Notes: generated from the letters alone by a model not told the origin. A stretch of 64,000 bases of DNA from Alopecurus myosuroides (GCA_028641055.1 CM054063.1:51806464-51870463), one strand, 5' to 3'. Numbered from the stretch's first letter, positions 46,862 through 59,075 are shown. Translations and numbers: made by a program.

Positions 46862-48337
46862 GATATTTGGTTCTTGTGCTAGGATAGCCCATAGGAACAC
46901 AAAACAAAAAGGTAGAACCCACCTCTTCGGAAGATTCATGATGTTTGGTCCGATACAGGAGTTTCACCCTGTAAGCGCTCACGAGAGAGAAATGGATGCC
47001 ATTGAAGCGGGTCACACCCCGGAGAGCAATCTTTGACATCCAAAGCACACAACACACCTATACTATCATGGTATGGAACCCCCTAGCTTGTGTTGGGATC
47101 CAGACGCTCCGTAGCCCCCCTCCCGGTGAAACCCTAGCCCCGCTGGAGAAATACCGGACTTATACGGAAACACGCGGTAACTGCGTCAAAAGGGGGTAGC
47201 AATGTGGAACTATTTGCTTGCTTGTGCTAGGATAGCCCATAGGAACACAAAACAAAGAGGTAGAACCCACCTCTTCAGAAGATTCAGGATGTTTGGTCCG
47301 ATACAGGAGTTTCACCATGTAAGCTCTCACGAGAGAGAAATGGATGCCGGTGAAGCGGGTCACACCCCGGAGAGCAATATTTGACATCCAAAGCACACAA
47401 CACACCTATACTATCATGGTATGGAACCCCCTAGCTTGTGTTGGGATCCAGACGCTCTGTAGCCCCCCTCCCGGTGAAACCCTAGCCCCGCTGGAGAAAT
47501 ACCGGACTTATACGAAAACACGCGGTGACTGCGTCGAAAGGGGGTAGCAATGTGGAACTATTTGCTTGCTTGTGCTAGGATAGCCCATAGGAACACAAAA
47601 CAAAGAGGTAGAACCCACCTCTTCGGAAGATACAGGATGTTTGGTCCGATACAGGAGTTTCACCCTGTAAGCTCTCACGAGAGAGAAATGGATGCCGGTG
47701 AAGCGGGTCACACCCCGGAGAGCAATCTTTGACATCCAAAGCACACAACACACCTATACTATCATGGTATGGAACCCCCTAGCTTGTGTTGGGATCCAGA
47801 CGCTCCGTAGCCCCCCTCCCGGTGAAACCCTAGCCCCGTTGGAGAAATACCGGACTTATACGGAAACACGCGGTAACTGCGTCGAAAGGGGGTAGCAATG
47901 TGGAACTATTTGCTTGCTTGTTCTAGGATAGCCCATAGGAACACAAAACAAAGAGGTAGAACCCACCTCTTCGGAAGATTCAGGATGTTTGGTCCGATAC
48001 AGGAGTTTCACCCTGTAAGCTCTCACGAGAGAGAAATGGATGCCGGTGAAGCGGGTCACACCCCGGAGAGCAATCTTTGACATCCAAAGCACACAACACA
48101 CCTATACTATCATGGTATGGAACCCCCTAGCTTGTGTTGGGATCCAGACGCTCCGTAGCCCCCCTCCCGGTGAAACCCTGGCCCCGCTGGAGAAATACCG
48201 GACTTATACGGAAACACGCGGTAACTGCGTCGAAAGGGGGTAGCAATGTGGAACTATTTGCTTGCTTGTGCTAGGATAGCCCATAGGAACACAAAACAAA
48301 AAGGTAGAACCCACCTCTTCGTAAGATTCAGGATGTT
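46862..48337. repeat. 348-bp satellite array, 4.2 copies
   Basis: The landmark gtgctaggatagcccatagg falls at 46876, 47224, 47572, 47920 (gttctagg) and 48268: exactly 348 bp each time. Monomers differ at only a handful of bases. The array breaks off inside the fifth copy at aggatgttt (48337). The short open frames on both strands repeat with the same period and are not genes. Confidence 0.95.
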
Positions 48338-49177
48338 TCCACCTCATATTCTTTGAAATCTCTACTCCTCTATTCGAGGAATATTATTTTAGTGATGGCT
48401 TTCGTTCTAATGTTTATAAATCCTATTTATATTTTTCCTAGACTTGTATTAGACCTATATAATGCAATTCCGAAGCCTGAAAATTTATTGGATGAATATT
48501 CGTATTATTTATTTTCTTTTGAATAATAATGGTTTTAATCGTAAATCGTAAATAAAACAAGTTTAAAACTTCAAAATGAAAAAATAACTTTGGATCTTTC
48601 TTAGTCACACCAAAATGAAGCTTTGGTGAGATTTTGACCTTATTTGAGTTCCAAAGGTTTGAAACTCATCTCATTATCTTGAACTCTCTACTAGACTGTT
48701 CAAGATATCACATGTTACACAAGGCTTTTTCGTTCCATTCTTTATAAGACAGGTTTATATTTTTTTCTCGTTACTATATGACATAACACTACTATGTGCG
48801 TCGGCAATATATTTTTTCGATTTTTTTTAATTATGTATGCTCATTTCAAGCTTGGTCAACCCTCTGTTTGACCACCCGAAAAGCTTCTAGAAGGAAACAC
48901 AGAGATTCGACCTGGGCTGTTGGATCGACGCCTTCTAGAAGGAATCGTGCATCGGACGGATGCGCTCGCAGCCACAGCGATCCGCGAGACGCTCGTTCTG
49001 CGCTCTGATTGGTTGATACGTTGGCCACAGGGATCGATGGTTCTACATATGATTTCTTTGTTGTTAAGTATTAAACCATGTTATTTAAATAAAAAAATAT
49101 AATGAAACTTCAGATTTACTACAGCGATGATTTTTATCAGTTTTACATATGATTTTTCTATTAAACCATGTTATTTA
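48338..49177. other. AT-rich spacer between the two satellites
   Basis: Contains a degenerate repeat about 350 bp apart (ctctactcctctattcgag at 48360; ctctactagactgttcaag at 48685) and a GC-richer segment (48850-49030) with two ttctagaagg(a/g)a motifs. No coding potential recognised. Confidence 0.5.
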
Positions 49178-50363
49178 AATAATTCAAAACAAATCAAAAT
49201 GACATGAATCCAACGCACAATGTTGTTATATGTGATATAGTTGCTCCTGAAATTTCTATGGATAATTTTGGCAAGGTCGAATTTTTCATGAAATTATAAA
49301 CGGGGGTGTTTACCCTAGCTTCGGACCTAATTTGAAGCACATTTCTCACGAGAATTGAGCGATGGTTGCAAATGAGCATAAATAATTCAAAAAAATTCAA
49401 AATGACATAAATCCAACGCACAATGTTGTTATATGTGATATAGTTGCTCCTCAAATTTGTTTGGATAATTCTGGCAAGGTCTATTTTTTCATGAAATTAT
49501 AAACGGGGGTATTTACCCTAGCTTCGGACCTCATTTGAAGCACATTTCTCACGAGAATTGAGCGATGGTTGCAAATGAGCATAAATAATTCAAACAAATT
49601 CAAAATGACATAAATTCAACGCACGATGTTGTTATATGTGATATAGTTGCTCCTCAAATTTGTTTGGTTAATTTTGGCAAGGTCGAATTTTTCATGAAAT
49701 TATAAACGGAGGTATTTACCCTAGCTTCGGACCTCATTTGAAGCACATTTCTCACGAGAATTGAGCGATGGTTGCAAATGAGCATAAATAATTCAAAAAA
49801 ATTCAAAATGACATGAATCCAGCGCACAATGTTGTTATATGTGATATAGTTGCTCCTCAAATTTGTTTGGTTAATTTTGGCAAGGTCGAATGTTTCATGA
49901 AATTATAAACGGGGGTATTTACCCTAGCTTCGGACCTCATTTGAAGCACATTTCTCACGAGAATTGAGCGATGGTTTCAAATGAGCATAAATAATTCATA
50001 AAAATATCAAAATGACATGAATCCAACGCACAATGCTGTTATATGTGATATAGTTGCTCCTCAAATTGAATTGGATCGGATAATTTTTACAAGGTCGATT
50101 TTTTCATGAAATTCCAAACGGGGGTATTTACCCTAGCTTCAGACCTCATTTGAAGCACATTTCTCATGAGAATAGAGCGATGGTTTCAAATAAGCATAAA
50201 TTATAAAAAATCAAAATGACATGAATCCAACACACAATGTTGTTATATGTGATATAGTTGCTCCTCAAATTTATTTGGATAATTTTGGCAAGGTCGAATC
50301 TTTCATGAAATTTGAAACGGGGGTGTGTACTCTAGCTTCAGACCTCATTTGAAACACATTTGC
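49178..50363. repeat. 203-bp satellite array, about 5.8 copies
   Basis: gacat(g/a)aatccaacgcacaatg starts at 49201, 49404, 49607, 49810, 50014 and 50218, spacing 203-204 bp. Copies diverge toward the right end. Not related by eye to the 348-bp satellite. Confidence 0.95.
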
Positions 50364-50655
50364 CCAAAATTTTGGAATGACTTAGTTCAACATCATACAA
50401 CATTATTCAAACATTCTTTTCGCTTTTAATCTACATTCTGGCTCGAGATTTTGTTCAGAAATACTCAAAATTAATTAAAAAAACGCGAACTCGTTGAAAT
50501 AGGCTCAAATTCATAGATTCGACGATAGTTTTACAGAAAGCTAGACGGCATAATTTAACTAAAAACATTGAAAAAACTTAAAAAGAAACTACGGTTGGCC
50601 GAGGCTCGCCGCGATCACCCGGCCTGGTCGTTGCCCTCCTCCTAGACGTCGTCCT
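50364..50655. other. AT-rich sequence, nothing identified
   Basis: Short stretch between the 203-bp array and the pseudogene. No feature seen. Confidence 0.5.
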
Positions 50656-51444
50656 CTACTCCTCTTCCTCGTCGTTCTCATCGCTGTCGTCGTAGGCCAG
50701 CATGTTGGAGGGCCCCGCCTCGTGGTCGTTCTTGGCTAAGGGCGATGGGTTCGCCAGCGTAGCGATCGGATGCCGCTCCGCTCTGCCTCGGATCCGCAGC
50801 CGGTGCAGCTGTGCCTGCTCGGAGGGATGGCGGCGGTCCCGCCTCTCGTTCTACAGGGCAGCCTTGCGCCGATCGCTCTCGTACAGCGTGACGACCGCCT
50901 GCTGCTCATCCGACGCCGCGGTTGCGGCGAGCTGCCGGTAGACCTGGCGCTCCGCCTGCTCCCTCTGGTGGGTCTCCAGGGATGCACGAACCTCCTTGAG
51001 CCAGGAGCGGACCGTGTGGAACGCCTCCTCGTTCCGCCATGTTTTGAACGAGTAGACGGCGGCGTGCTGCTCGGGCCAGATAGGCTGCCTCCTCCTGAGC
51101 CTCCTCCAGCGCCGCGCCTCCTGCGGCGGCTCCTGCTCGGGCGCCGCCTCCTCCTGCGGCTGCTGCTCATTCTCCTCGTAGAAGAACTCGTTGTCGCTAT
51201 CGGCGTCACTGTGGCCCCGCATCGCGGCCGCGGGACGGCAGTACAACGGCGAGTTGCGGTTTGCACGGAGCCGGCGAGGCATCGTCTCGGGGTGTCTAGG
51301 TGGAAATGCAGCGATGAGAGCGATTGCGGTGAGGGCGAGATTAACGGCTAGAATGGGGAGAGCGGCGAGCGGCGAGGGGCCTTTTGTATCGCGTGACGTT
51401 ACTCCGGCAGTCTTTGACCGACGCGGGGCCCGCAGTTTTCCCAC
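50656..51444 (-). pseudogene. Unknown Arg/Glu-rich protein, one in-frame TAG
   Basis: The minus-strand frame runs from ATG 51444 (or the internal Met at 51282, MPRRLRANRNS) to a TAG at 50851-50853, then continues open in the same frame for 64 codons to TAG at 50656. Composition: Arg/Pro-rich N-terminus, acidic patch DADSDNEFFYEENE, Gln/Glu-rich stretch, then a helical region (SFKTWRNEEAFHTVRSWLKEV) and an acidic end (DDSDENDEEEE). The helical part with conserved Trp looks like a real protein, but I do not recognise the family; it may be a transposon-associated gene. The TAG could be a CAG to TAG change. Confidence 0.5.
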
Positions 51445-51735
51445 GCGTCGCTGAACCCAGCGGGAAGCTTGGGTGTGGACTATTCAAACTGCGCGGTCCC
51501 ACCTGTAAGCTCCGGACGGTTTCAAAGAACTTGGCAGTCCCACCCGGACCCACTTCGCGAAACGGAGTCTGACTCCTCGGACCCACTTCGCGGAACGGAT
51601 TCGACTCCAAACTTACTGTTCCGGCCTCTCCATAGTAGTTGCGCACGGACTAGGGGCAAAACAGAGCACCATTCGGCGCTAGGGGTAAAACTGAGTAGAA
51701 GTGGTCCGCTGTGGGCAATTCGATAAATGACCCTT
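51445..51735. other. GC-rich upstream region of the unknown pseudogene
   Basis: Contains two near repeats (ggacccacttcgcg(a/g)aacgga, about 51547 and 51579). Possible promoter side of the minus-strand frame; no clear TATA box. Confidence 0.35.
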
Positions 51736-53426
51736 TAATATATAAATCCTTTTTAGGTGAAATCAATTGCTATGGTTTTGTTTCAATATCCTCTATCCAG
51801 TAGATGCGTTGGAAAAATAATTTATACAACTTTGTAACAGAAACTCTATTAATGTTGCTAATTGCCTATAATAAAACCCTAACAATACTAATAAATATAA
51901 TTTGATAATAGATTTGTTTGTAATGCATCATAACCATGTTATTAACATCAGAGAACATGATTTTTGGTAATTATTGCTAGTTGTGAACTTTGTGCATTAA
52001 TTTGATCATTGCATAGCATACATACATGTTTTTGTATTGTTATTTTGTTTTCTATGTTATGTTTGTGTTGTATGTTTATGTGTGGCTTGTTTTGCTTGTT
52101 TAGATTGTGAAGAGGAGCAAGTCTACTCTTGTTGCTGTTATTCTTGCTGTGATTGTTCATCCTATTGCCAAGGCAAGTGACACACCATCAAATCTCCCAT
52201 ATTTTCACTATGCATTACTAGTGTTTTTGAGTAGTATGCATGATAGGGAATTTTTCTAAGTTATTATTATGCTATGCAAAATCCCAAGTAGTGTGTAGCC
52301 ATCCTTTAGACTTGATATTTTGGAGAATTAATACTTAGTATATGCTTAGACTTGCTACAAATTTGTTTTACTCAATGTTGTGGAAAAATTCTAAGTATAA
52401 ATTTCAATGAACTACCTGGGTGGATTTGGTTGTATGGTTGATGAGAGTTGAGTGTCGCCCCGAGGGATGTTCACTTGTGGATTGCCACCCAGGAACAAAG
52501 AGATTCCTAAGTCCCTCTAAGTTTAGTAGCTTTCCGTGCAGCTCTTTGACATATGGGCTCTGTCTTGATCAACTAAGTTGTGAGAGTTCAGCCCATGCTT
52601 GACATGAAGATGTAGCATAATTATAGGTGGAACGGGTCTTGCTGGTTGGGTTGGATTCTTGCTTCTGAAAGATCTCGTCTCAATTCTCTCCTTTCCATGA
52701 TGCACTCCGGGTGTATAGGATGATTGGGATAATTGAGGACAAAGGGTGAAAGTGCACAACCTCTGCAGAGTTAGAAACTAAGATCATAGCCGTGTTCCCG
52801 GAAAGGACAACCTCGAGCAGCTGGACAAGGATGGACAGAAGAATCTCAACACCGTTTTTGAAGAAGTAAAATTTGGCTAAGGAAATATTAGTTGTGGTGC
52901 TCATGGGTGTGTCACATGGTGCCAATCTTTGAAAAGAAAACTCTTTTTCAAAAGTGTTAGGGAAAAACTTGCTTTCTGCAAAATAGCCTAAACTCCACCA
53001 AGCCAGATATGCATGTAGTTTAGACTTGCCATTTTATATCCACCATAGTGTCATTTGGCAGTACATCGTTTGTACTGAATCTCCTTCGGGGGCTGCATAT
53101 TCCAACGTGCAGGAAATTCTGAGGATGAAGTTTGATTAAGTGCTTGGACTCGAGTCTACACCCAACATGTAATGCCTGTGGTGCATGATTGAAGATGGAG
53201 GCTCATTGCTATCTTATTTCTGCTGTTTAGAACTCTGAGTTTTGCTAGTCTTTCAAGACTATGCAGTTTGTAATAAAGCTATACTTGGCTATTCTGGATC
53301 CTTTGTAATAATTTTGATACTTCTGCAATGATACTTTGCATTTTGTTCTGTGGTGCTAGCATTGATCCAGGAACTAGCACTTAACACAGTAGTTCTTACA
53401 TTATTAAATGTGAGGATGCTATAAAA
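51736..53426 (+). repeat. First LTR (a), 3' part
   Basis: Resumes homology to LTR b at taatatataaatcc (equivalent to about 57372) and runs to the primer-binding site. LTR a without the foreign block would be about 2.48 kb, i.e. LTR b minus 677 bp. The strict LTR end (CA) may be at 53400, with a spacer before the PBS. Confidence 0.9.
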
Positions 53427-53438
53427 TGGTATCAGAGC
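53427..53438 (+). other. Primer-binding site, internal unit 1
   Basis: TGGTATCAGAGC after gatgctataaaa; complementary to initiator tRNA-Met. Confidence 0.9.
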
Positions 53439-53959
53439 AAAGTGTTTCCTGTAGATTCGAGCCCTTAGGTTTGGAAAACCATTTTGGTCAAAATTTATTA
53501 ACTCCTTTGAGTATTTTTGGATCCTAGCGGCATAGTGAGATGAAGCGGCCCGGACCAACATTACATGTCCACGTACATGGGACCGGTTCCCTGATTGGCT
53601 TTGCGGGTGCCAGTCTCTCTCACTATAGTGAATATCCAAATTTCAATAAGTTGTTAATGAGCTCATGATCACCATGGAAACGACTCAATATTTTCAAAGT
53701 ACTCTTACTCATCTCGTATCTAGTACCTGCTTACCTTATGCTTCTATGACTTATGTTTTTCTCCTACACTTGATGGAACTTCAACTTCACAATCGCAAGG
53801 ACTACCAACTCAAAGATGAAGAGCTGCAACTTCACCACCACCAACGACTTCAAGAATTCTAGGATTTAACATCTATTCTACTCTAATATAGCTAGAACAA
53901 CTCTTCTTCTAGTATTTCTACCTATTGTTCAATCTTCTAATATCTTATCTCCTTGATAG

Positions 53960-54406
53960 ATGACCAACCTCTTTGAACCACTTAAGAAGGGCCCATTGAT
54001 GACCATGACTCTAGATTTTGAGACTGAATTCCCAAAGGCATTGAAGAACCTAATGACAAAATTAGGATTTGGAGGAGCAGCACTCTACAAAGGTTTTCCC
54101 TTCATTGAAGATGGCCAAGAGTATTGGTGGGTGCAACTTCACCTTTACATAAGCAAAGAGTATGACCACAAGACACAAGGGGACTACATCTTCACCAACC
54201 CACAACAATACACATCATTCTTCGAGTCAGCTAGATGCGCTGCATGGGAGGCAATCACAGAACTTGGAGAAAGACTTACGTGGAGACTTTATCACACTCA
54301 GAAGGATCTTCAAGAAGCTGAAGAAGAGATCAACGCCCTTGAGAAGGAGTTGAAGATGTACAAGAACATAGAGATCATTGGGAAGAGTTATGATCCATCC
54401 CAGTAG
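53960..54406 (+). CDS. Pre-gag ORF of the gag-only Gypsy, unit 1
   Basis: 148 codons (MTNLFEPLKKG...), about 520 bp after the PBS and 278 bp before gag. The frame is intact. Residues 25-100 have an alpha/beta look (PKALKNLMTKLGF; YWWVQLHLYI; YIFTNPQQYTSFFESARCAA), and residues 105-140 form a coiled coil (DLQEAEEEINALEKELKMYK). It differs from the second copy (59597-60043) at one residue (Ile/Arg after LHLY). It resembles the N-terminal half of the Tekay pre-gag protein at 26230-27111 in order and spacing of motifs. Function unknown; an accessory role in packaging or host interaction is only a guess. Confidence 0.7.
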   Translation: MTNLFEPLKKGPLMTMTLDFETEFPKALKNLMTKLGFGGAALYKGFPFIEDGQEYWWVQLHLYISKEYDHKTQGDYIFTNPQQYTSFFESARCAAWEAITELGERLTWRLYHTQKDLQEAEEEINALEKELKMYKNIEIIGKSYDPSQ

Positions 54407-54683
54407 TTAACCACCATCGAATAATGCGTTAGCTAGAGTTTTTGTTTGAGTATTGACCTATCAACTTGTGATATGGCAATGCTATAGTGTTTTGGCTTGC
54501 AACTAAGTTGTTTTGCTTAAGTTTTTCAAAAATTAAGTCCAAATTCGAAATTTGGTTAAGAGATAAAATATTTTAAGTTGTTATTTTCCATTGATTGTCT
54601 GTCTTGTTGTATTGTGCATGGGTAGGAAATTTTCTCCTCATAGCTCTATCTATCTTTTTCTCATCTATGTTGAAAACCCACAG

Positions 54684-55751
54684 ATGCCTCCTCGTCGTGA
54701 CCCCAACAACAACAATGAGGACAACAACAACAATGATGCCCTGTAGCAGATGCTCACTTCCCAAGCCCAACTTCTACAGATGATGAATCAATTTGTAGCA
54801 GCAATGAACAACAACAATCCTCCACCACCACCCCCAATGGATGGACTTACCAGATTTTTGAGACTCGGGCCTAACAAGTTCTCATATGCTACTGATCCTA
54901 TTGAGGCAGACGACTGGCTTCGTTCAATCAACAAGGACTTAGTAACTTGTGAGTGCACCGATGCGGAGAAGGTGAGATTCACCGCACATCTGTTAGAAGG
55001 ACCTGCTGCAATGTGGTGGGAAACTTACCAAGTGACTCATCCACTGGAAGGAATGACTTGGGATGATTTCAAGGAGGGATTCCGCAATGCACATATCTCA
55101 TCTGGGATAATGAACCTCAAGAAGGAGGAGTTTCGTAGTCTGAAGCAGGGAGGTAGAACCCTAAATGAGTATATGGATGATTTCCATTCTTTATCAAGGT
55201 ATGCACCAGAGGACATTGACACTGATGCCAAGAGGAGGGAAAAATTTCTCAATGGACTTAAAGGAGAACTGAAGATACCTTTGTCTGTAGCATATGCCCC
55301 AAATTATCAAACTCTGTTGGATCAAGCCATTACCTTGGATAACAACATGACAAAGGAGGAAAACAGGAAGAGGAAGTACAGTAATGGTGGAAAATACCAC
55401 TCTGGACCCTCATATAAAAGGCACACATCCAATGGAGGACACAATTTCCATAAACATGAGAACCATCACAATGGTGGGAATGGACACACTCATAATGGTC
55501 ATGATCATGTTGAAGGACTCAAAGAAACCAATGGTAACAGCAATGGTCACTCAAATGGCAATGGGAACCACAACCACAATCATGAGAAGAAGAGGGATCT
55601 TAGTCAAGTGATGTGTTTCAAGTGCAGAAACAAGGGACATTATGCAACTGATTGCCCAGAGCAGAAGACTGCAGAAGCTGCCAAGCCCAACCCATTCAAG
55701 AAGGGGCATGTGAATCATATCAACATGGATTTTGTGAATGGTAACCCTTAA
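54684..55751 (+). pseudogene. gag of the gag-only Gypsy, unit 1, nonsense at codon 21
   Basis: Same 355-codon frame as 60321-61388, but codon 21 is TAG (54744-54746) where the other copy has CAG. A downstream Met at 54750 would give a 333-aa Gag lacking the Asn-rich N-terminus, so partial function is possible. Domains: Gag core (FLRLGPNKFSYATDPIEADDW; AAMWWETYQ), His/Asn/Gly-rich linker, CCHC knuckle CFKCRNKGHYATDC. No protease or pol follows. Confidence 0.9.
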
Positions 55752-55874
55752 CTCATTTTCTTCCATCACATGTTCCATTACCCCAATTGCATGGTGGAAG
55801 AACAATCTCAAGTATATTATTCCAAGGGGGATAGCCCACCTCATAACTTTTCTAACCTAAATGCTAGCCTTCTC

Positions 55875-55910
55875 GAATCTCAGGACGAGATTCCTTTTAA
55901 GGGGGTAGTC
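55875..55910 (+). promoter_or_regulatory. Hairpin and polypurine tract, unit 1
   Basis: GAATCTCAGGACGAGATTC (55875-55893) followed by TTTTAAGGGGGTAGTC and the LTR. The stem is imperfect here (G to A) compared with unit 2. Confidence 0.85.
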
Positions 55911-58900
55911 TGTAACATCCCAGGATTTTGAAAATTTTGAAAAATTTAAAACTCTCATGCATTCATGATCATCATAGCATACTTGCATTTTGTTTGCATA
56001 AAAATTGGCTTCTAATTTTCTAAAGACAAAATTTTAGGTATTATTACCTATTAAACCACATTTTGAACTTTAAACCTTTCTCTAAAATAAAGTATTTTAT
56101 TTTTGGGAAAGAATAGTACCAAAGTGTTCCTTAGTTCCTAAGCTTTTCAAAACCTATTTTTATGTATTTTTCTAATTTAGTCTTGAGGGGTTTTCAAATT
56201 TATTTGAATGCCTTTTATATAAAACAGAAAATAAAAAAAAAGGGAAAAGAAAACCCAGCCCAATTCCCCCTCCCCTTCTTATTTCTGCGCGCGCGGTGCA
56301 CAGGAAGCAGGCCGGCTCAACTTAACCCGCAGGAAACCAGCACGCCAGCCCGCCCCGTTTCACCTCTCCCTCCGCTCACTGACCTGCGGGACCCACGTGT
56401 GACGTGATCCCGACGTCACGATGACGTTACCCTCGCCGTGCCCAGAACGGACTCGACGTCCGTGCGCGTCCAGGACATCGCCACCGCCTCTCCCCGCACC
56501 CTAGCCCCTCCCGCACGACTAGGAGCCTATAAGAACTCGCCCTTGACGTCCGTGACCCCTCTGCGAAACCCTAGCTCCACCCCCGCTCGAGAATCACCCC
56601 GACGAGCTTCATATCTCCGGCACCCCTCCGTCATCGCCACGGTGAACTCCGGCCACCCTACCCCCTCTCTCTGCCCCCTCTTGTGTCCTCTTAGTGTCGC
56701 GCTCCTCTCTGACATGTTTTCGCGCGGTTTCATCGAACAGGTCGACGCCGCCGTCCGCGACAGGAGAAACCCGCCGCCCCGAGCTACTCCGACGAGCCAT
56801 CGAGGGAAATAAGGAACACCACGGCCCCGTACACTTCGCCATCAAGCTCGCCTCATCGCCACGATCCTCCAGGTGAGTTTGGTTTGCTCCCTAGTGTCGT
56901 AGGATAGCGCCGCCGTGCCCGTGCTCCCGTCTGCCACCGCGCGCCCGCGATCCCGGCGAGTACTCCGGCGATTCGAAGCAAGGGATCAATGTCAACCGTC
57001 GGATCTCCATCGAGCGGCCACGACAGAAGACCCCAGCGAAACCTTTTTTTTCAATCCCGCCTGCACGATCTCATTTAGATCTAACGCCTCACAGGGAGCG
57101 ATCCGAGCGAACCGGTATCAACCAATCAGAGCGCTCCGTTGCCTGTCCCCCTGATCGGTCATCTTTTTTATTAAAACAAAATAAAACAGAATTGGTTTAA
57201 AACTTGTAAAATTCATATCTCGAGTTCTATAGATCCTTTTTCGATGATCTTGGACTTTTTGAAATCAGCACAATGTCTAGAATAATATAGGCTATTCAAA
57301 TTTAAATTTTGAAACGTGCACTCACATGTTAATTGTAGATCTCTATAAATCACTATTTTTGGCATAACTTCTAATATATAAATCCTTTTTAGGTGAAATC
57401 AATTGCTATGGTTTTTTTTCAATGTCCTCTATCCACTAGATGCGTTGGAAAAAATAATTTATACAACTTTGTAACAGAAACTCTATTAATGTTGCTAATT
57501 GCCTATAATAAAACCCTAACAATACTAATAATTATAATTTGATAATAGATTTGTTTTTAATGCATCATAACCATGTTATTAACATCAGAGAACATGATTT
57601 TTGGTAATTATTTCTAGTTGTGAACTTTGTGCATTAATTTGATCATTGCATAGCATGCATACATGTTTTTGTATTGTTATTTTGGTTTCTATGTTATGTT
57701 TGTGTTGTATGTTTATGTGTGGCTTGTTTTGCTTGTTTAGATTGTGAAGAGGAGCAAGTATACTCTTGTTGCTGTTATTCTTGCTGTGATTGTTCATTCT
57801 ATTGCCAAGGCAAGTGACACACCATCAAATCTCCCATATTTTCACTATGCATTACTAGTGTTTTTGAGTAGTATGCATGATAGGGAATTTTTCTAAGTTA
57901 TTATTATGCTATGCAAAATCCCAAGTAGTGTGTAGCCATACTTTAGACTTGATATTTTGGAGACTTAGTACTTAGTATATTCTTAGACTTGCTACAAATT
58001 TGTTTTACTCAATGTTGTGGAAAAATTCTAAGTATAAATTTCAATGAACTACCTGGGTGGATTTGGTTGTATGGTTGATGAGAGTTGAGTGTCGCCCCGA
58101 GGGGTGTTCACTTGTGGATTGCCACCTAGGAACAAAGAGATTCCTAAGTCCCTCTAAGTTTAGTAGCTTTCCGTGCAGCCTTTTGACATATGGGCTCTGT
58201 CTTGATCAACTAAGTTGTGAGAGTTCAGCCCATGCTTGACATGAAGATGTAGCATAATTATAGGTGGAACAGGTCTTGCTGGTTGGGTTGGATTCTTGCT
58301 TATGAAAGATCTCGTCTCAATTCTCTCCTTTCCATGATGCACTCCGGGTGTATAGGATGTTTGGGCTAATTGAAGACAAAGGGTGAAAGTGCATAACCTC
58401 TGCAGAGTTAGAAACTATGATCATAGCCGTGTTCCCTGAAAGGACAACCTCGAGCAGCTCGACAAGGATGGACAGAAGAATCTCAACACCGTTTTTGAAG
58501 AAGTAAAATTTGGCTAAGGAAATATTAGTTGTGGTGCTCATGGGTGTGTCCCATGGTGTCAATCTTTGAAAAGAAAACTCTTTTTCAAAAGTGTTAGGGA
58601 AAAACTTGCTTTCTGCAAAATAGCCTAAACTCCACCAAGCCAGATATGCATGTAGTTTAGACTTGCCATTTTATATCCACCATAGTGTCATTTGGCAGTA
58701 CATCGTTTGTACTGAATCTCCTTCGGGGGCTGCATATTCCAACGTGCAGGAAATTCCGAGGATGAAGTTTGATTAAGTGCTTGGACTCGAGTCTACACCC
58801 AACATGTAATGCCTGTGGTGCATGATTGAAGATGGAGGCTCATTGCTATCTTATTTCTGCTGTTTAGAACTCTGAGTTTTGCTAGTCTTTCAAGACTATG

Positions 58901-59063
58901 CAGTTTGTAATAAAGCTATACTTGGCTATTCTGGATCCTTTGTAATAATTTTGATACTTCTGCAATGATACTTTGCATTTTGTTCTGTGGTGCTAGCATT
59001 GATCCAGGAACTAGCACTTAACACAGTAGTTCTTACATTATTAAATGTGAGGATGCTATAAAA
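55911..59063 (+). repeat. Middle LTR (b) of the array, complete
   Basis: About 3.15 kb, TGTAACATCCC... to the PBS at 59064. It serves as 3' LTR of unit 1 and 5' LTR of unit 2. The possible TATA is gcctataagaactcgcc at 56525. Positions 56695-57371 contain the part missing from LTR a, including a splice-donor-like ctccag|gtgagtttgg (56869-56880). Confidence 0.93.
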
Positions 59064-59075
59064 TGGTATCAGAGC
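59064..59075 (+). other. Primer-binding site, internal unit 2
   Basis: TGGTATCAGAGC, exactly 5,637 bp after the first one. Confidence 0.92.

Larger units (their letters stand above)
46500..51735. other. 5.2-kb foreign block replacing 677 bp of LTR a
   Basis: Compared with LTR b, bases equivalent to 56695-57371 are missing and 5,236 bp of unrelated sequence is present instead. It contains a small inverted repeat, two satellites and an unknown pseudogene (separate entries). No terminal repeats or target duplication are visible at its edges, so it does not look like one clean transposon. Confidence 0.85.

Noticed and set aside
46857..48243. Repeated 60-81 codon ORFs on both strands
   Set aside because: Same 348-bp period as the satellite, both strands, no coding features.
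46862..50363. Regular repeats resembling a CRISPR array
   Set aside because: They are contiguous satellites of 348 and 203 bp without unique spacers, in a plant genome.
53427..53438. TGGTATCAGAGC as part of a tRNA gene
   Set aside because: It is the retrotransposon primer-binding site; no cloverleaf or A/B boxes surround it here or at the other PBS positions.
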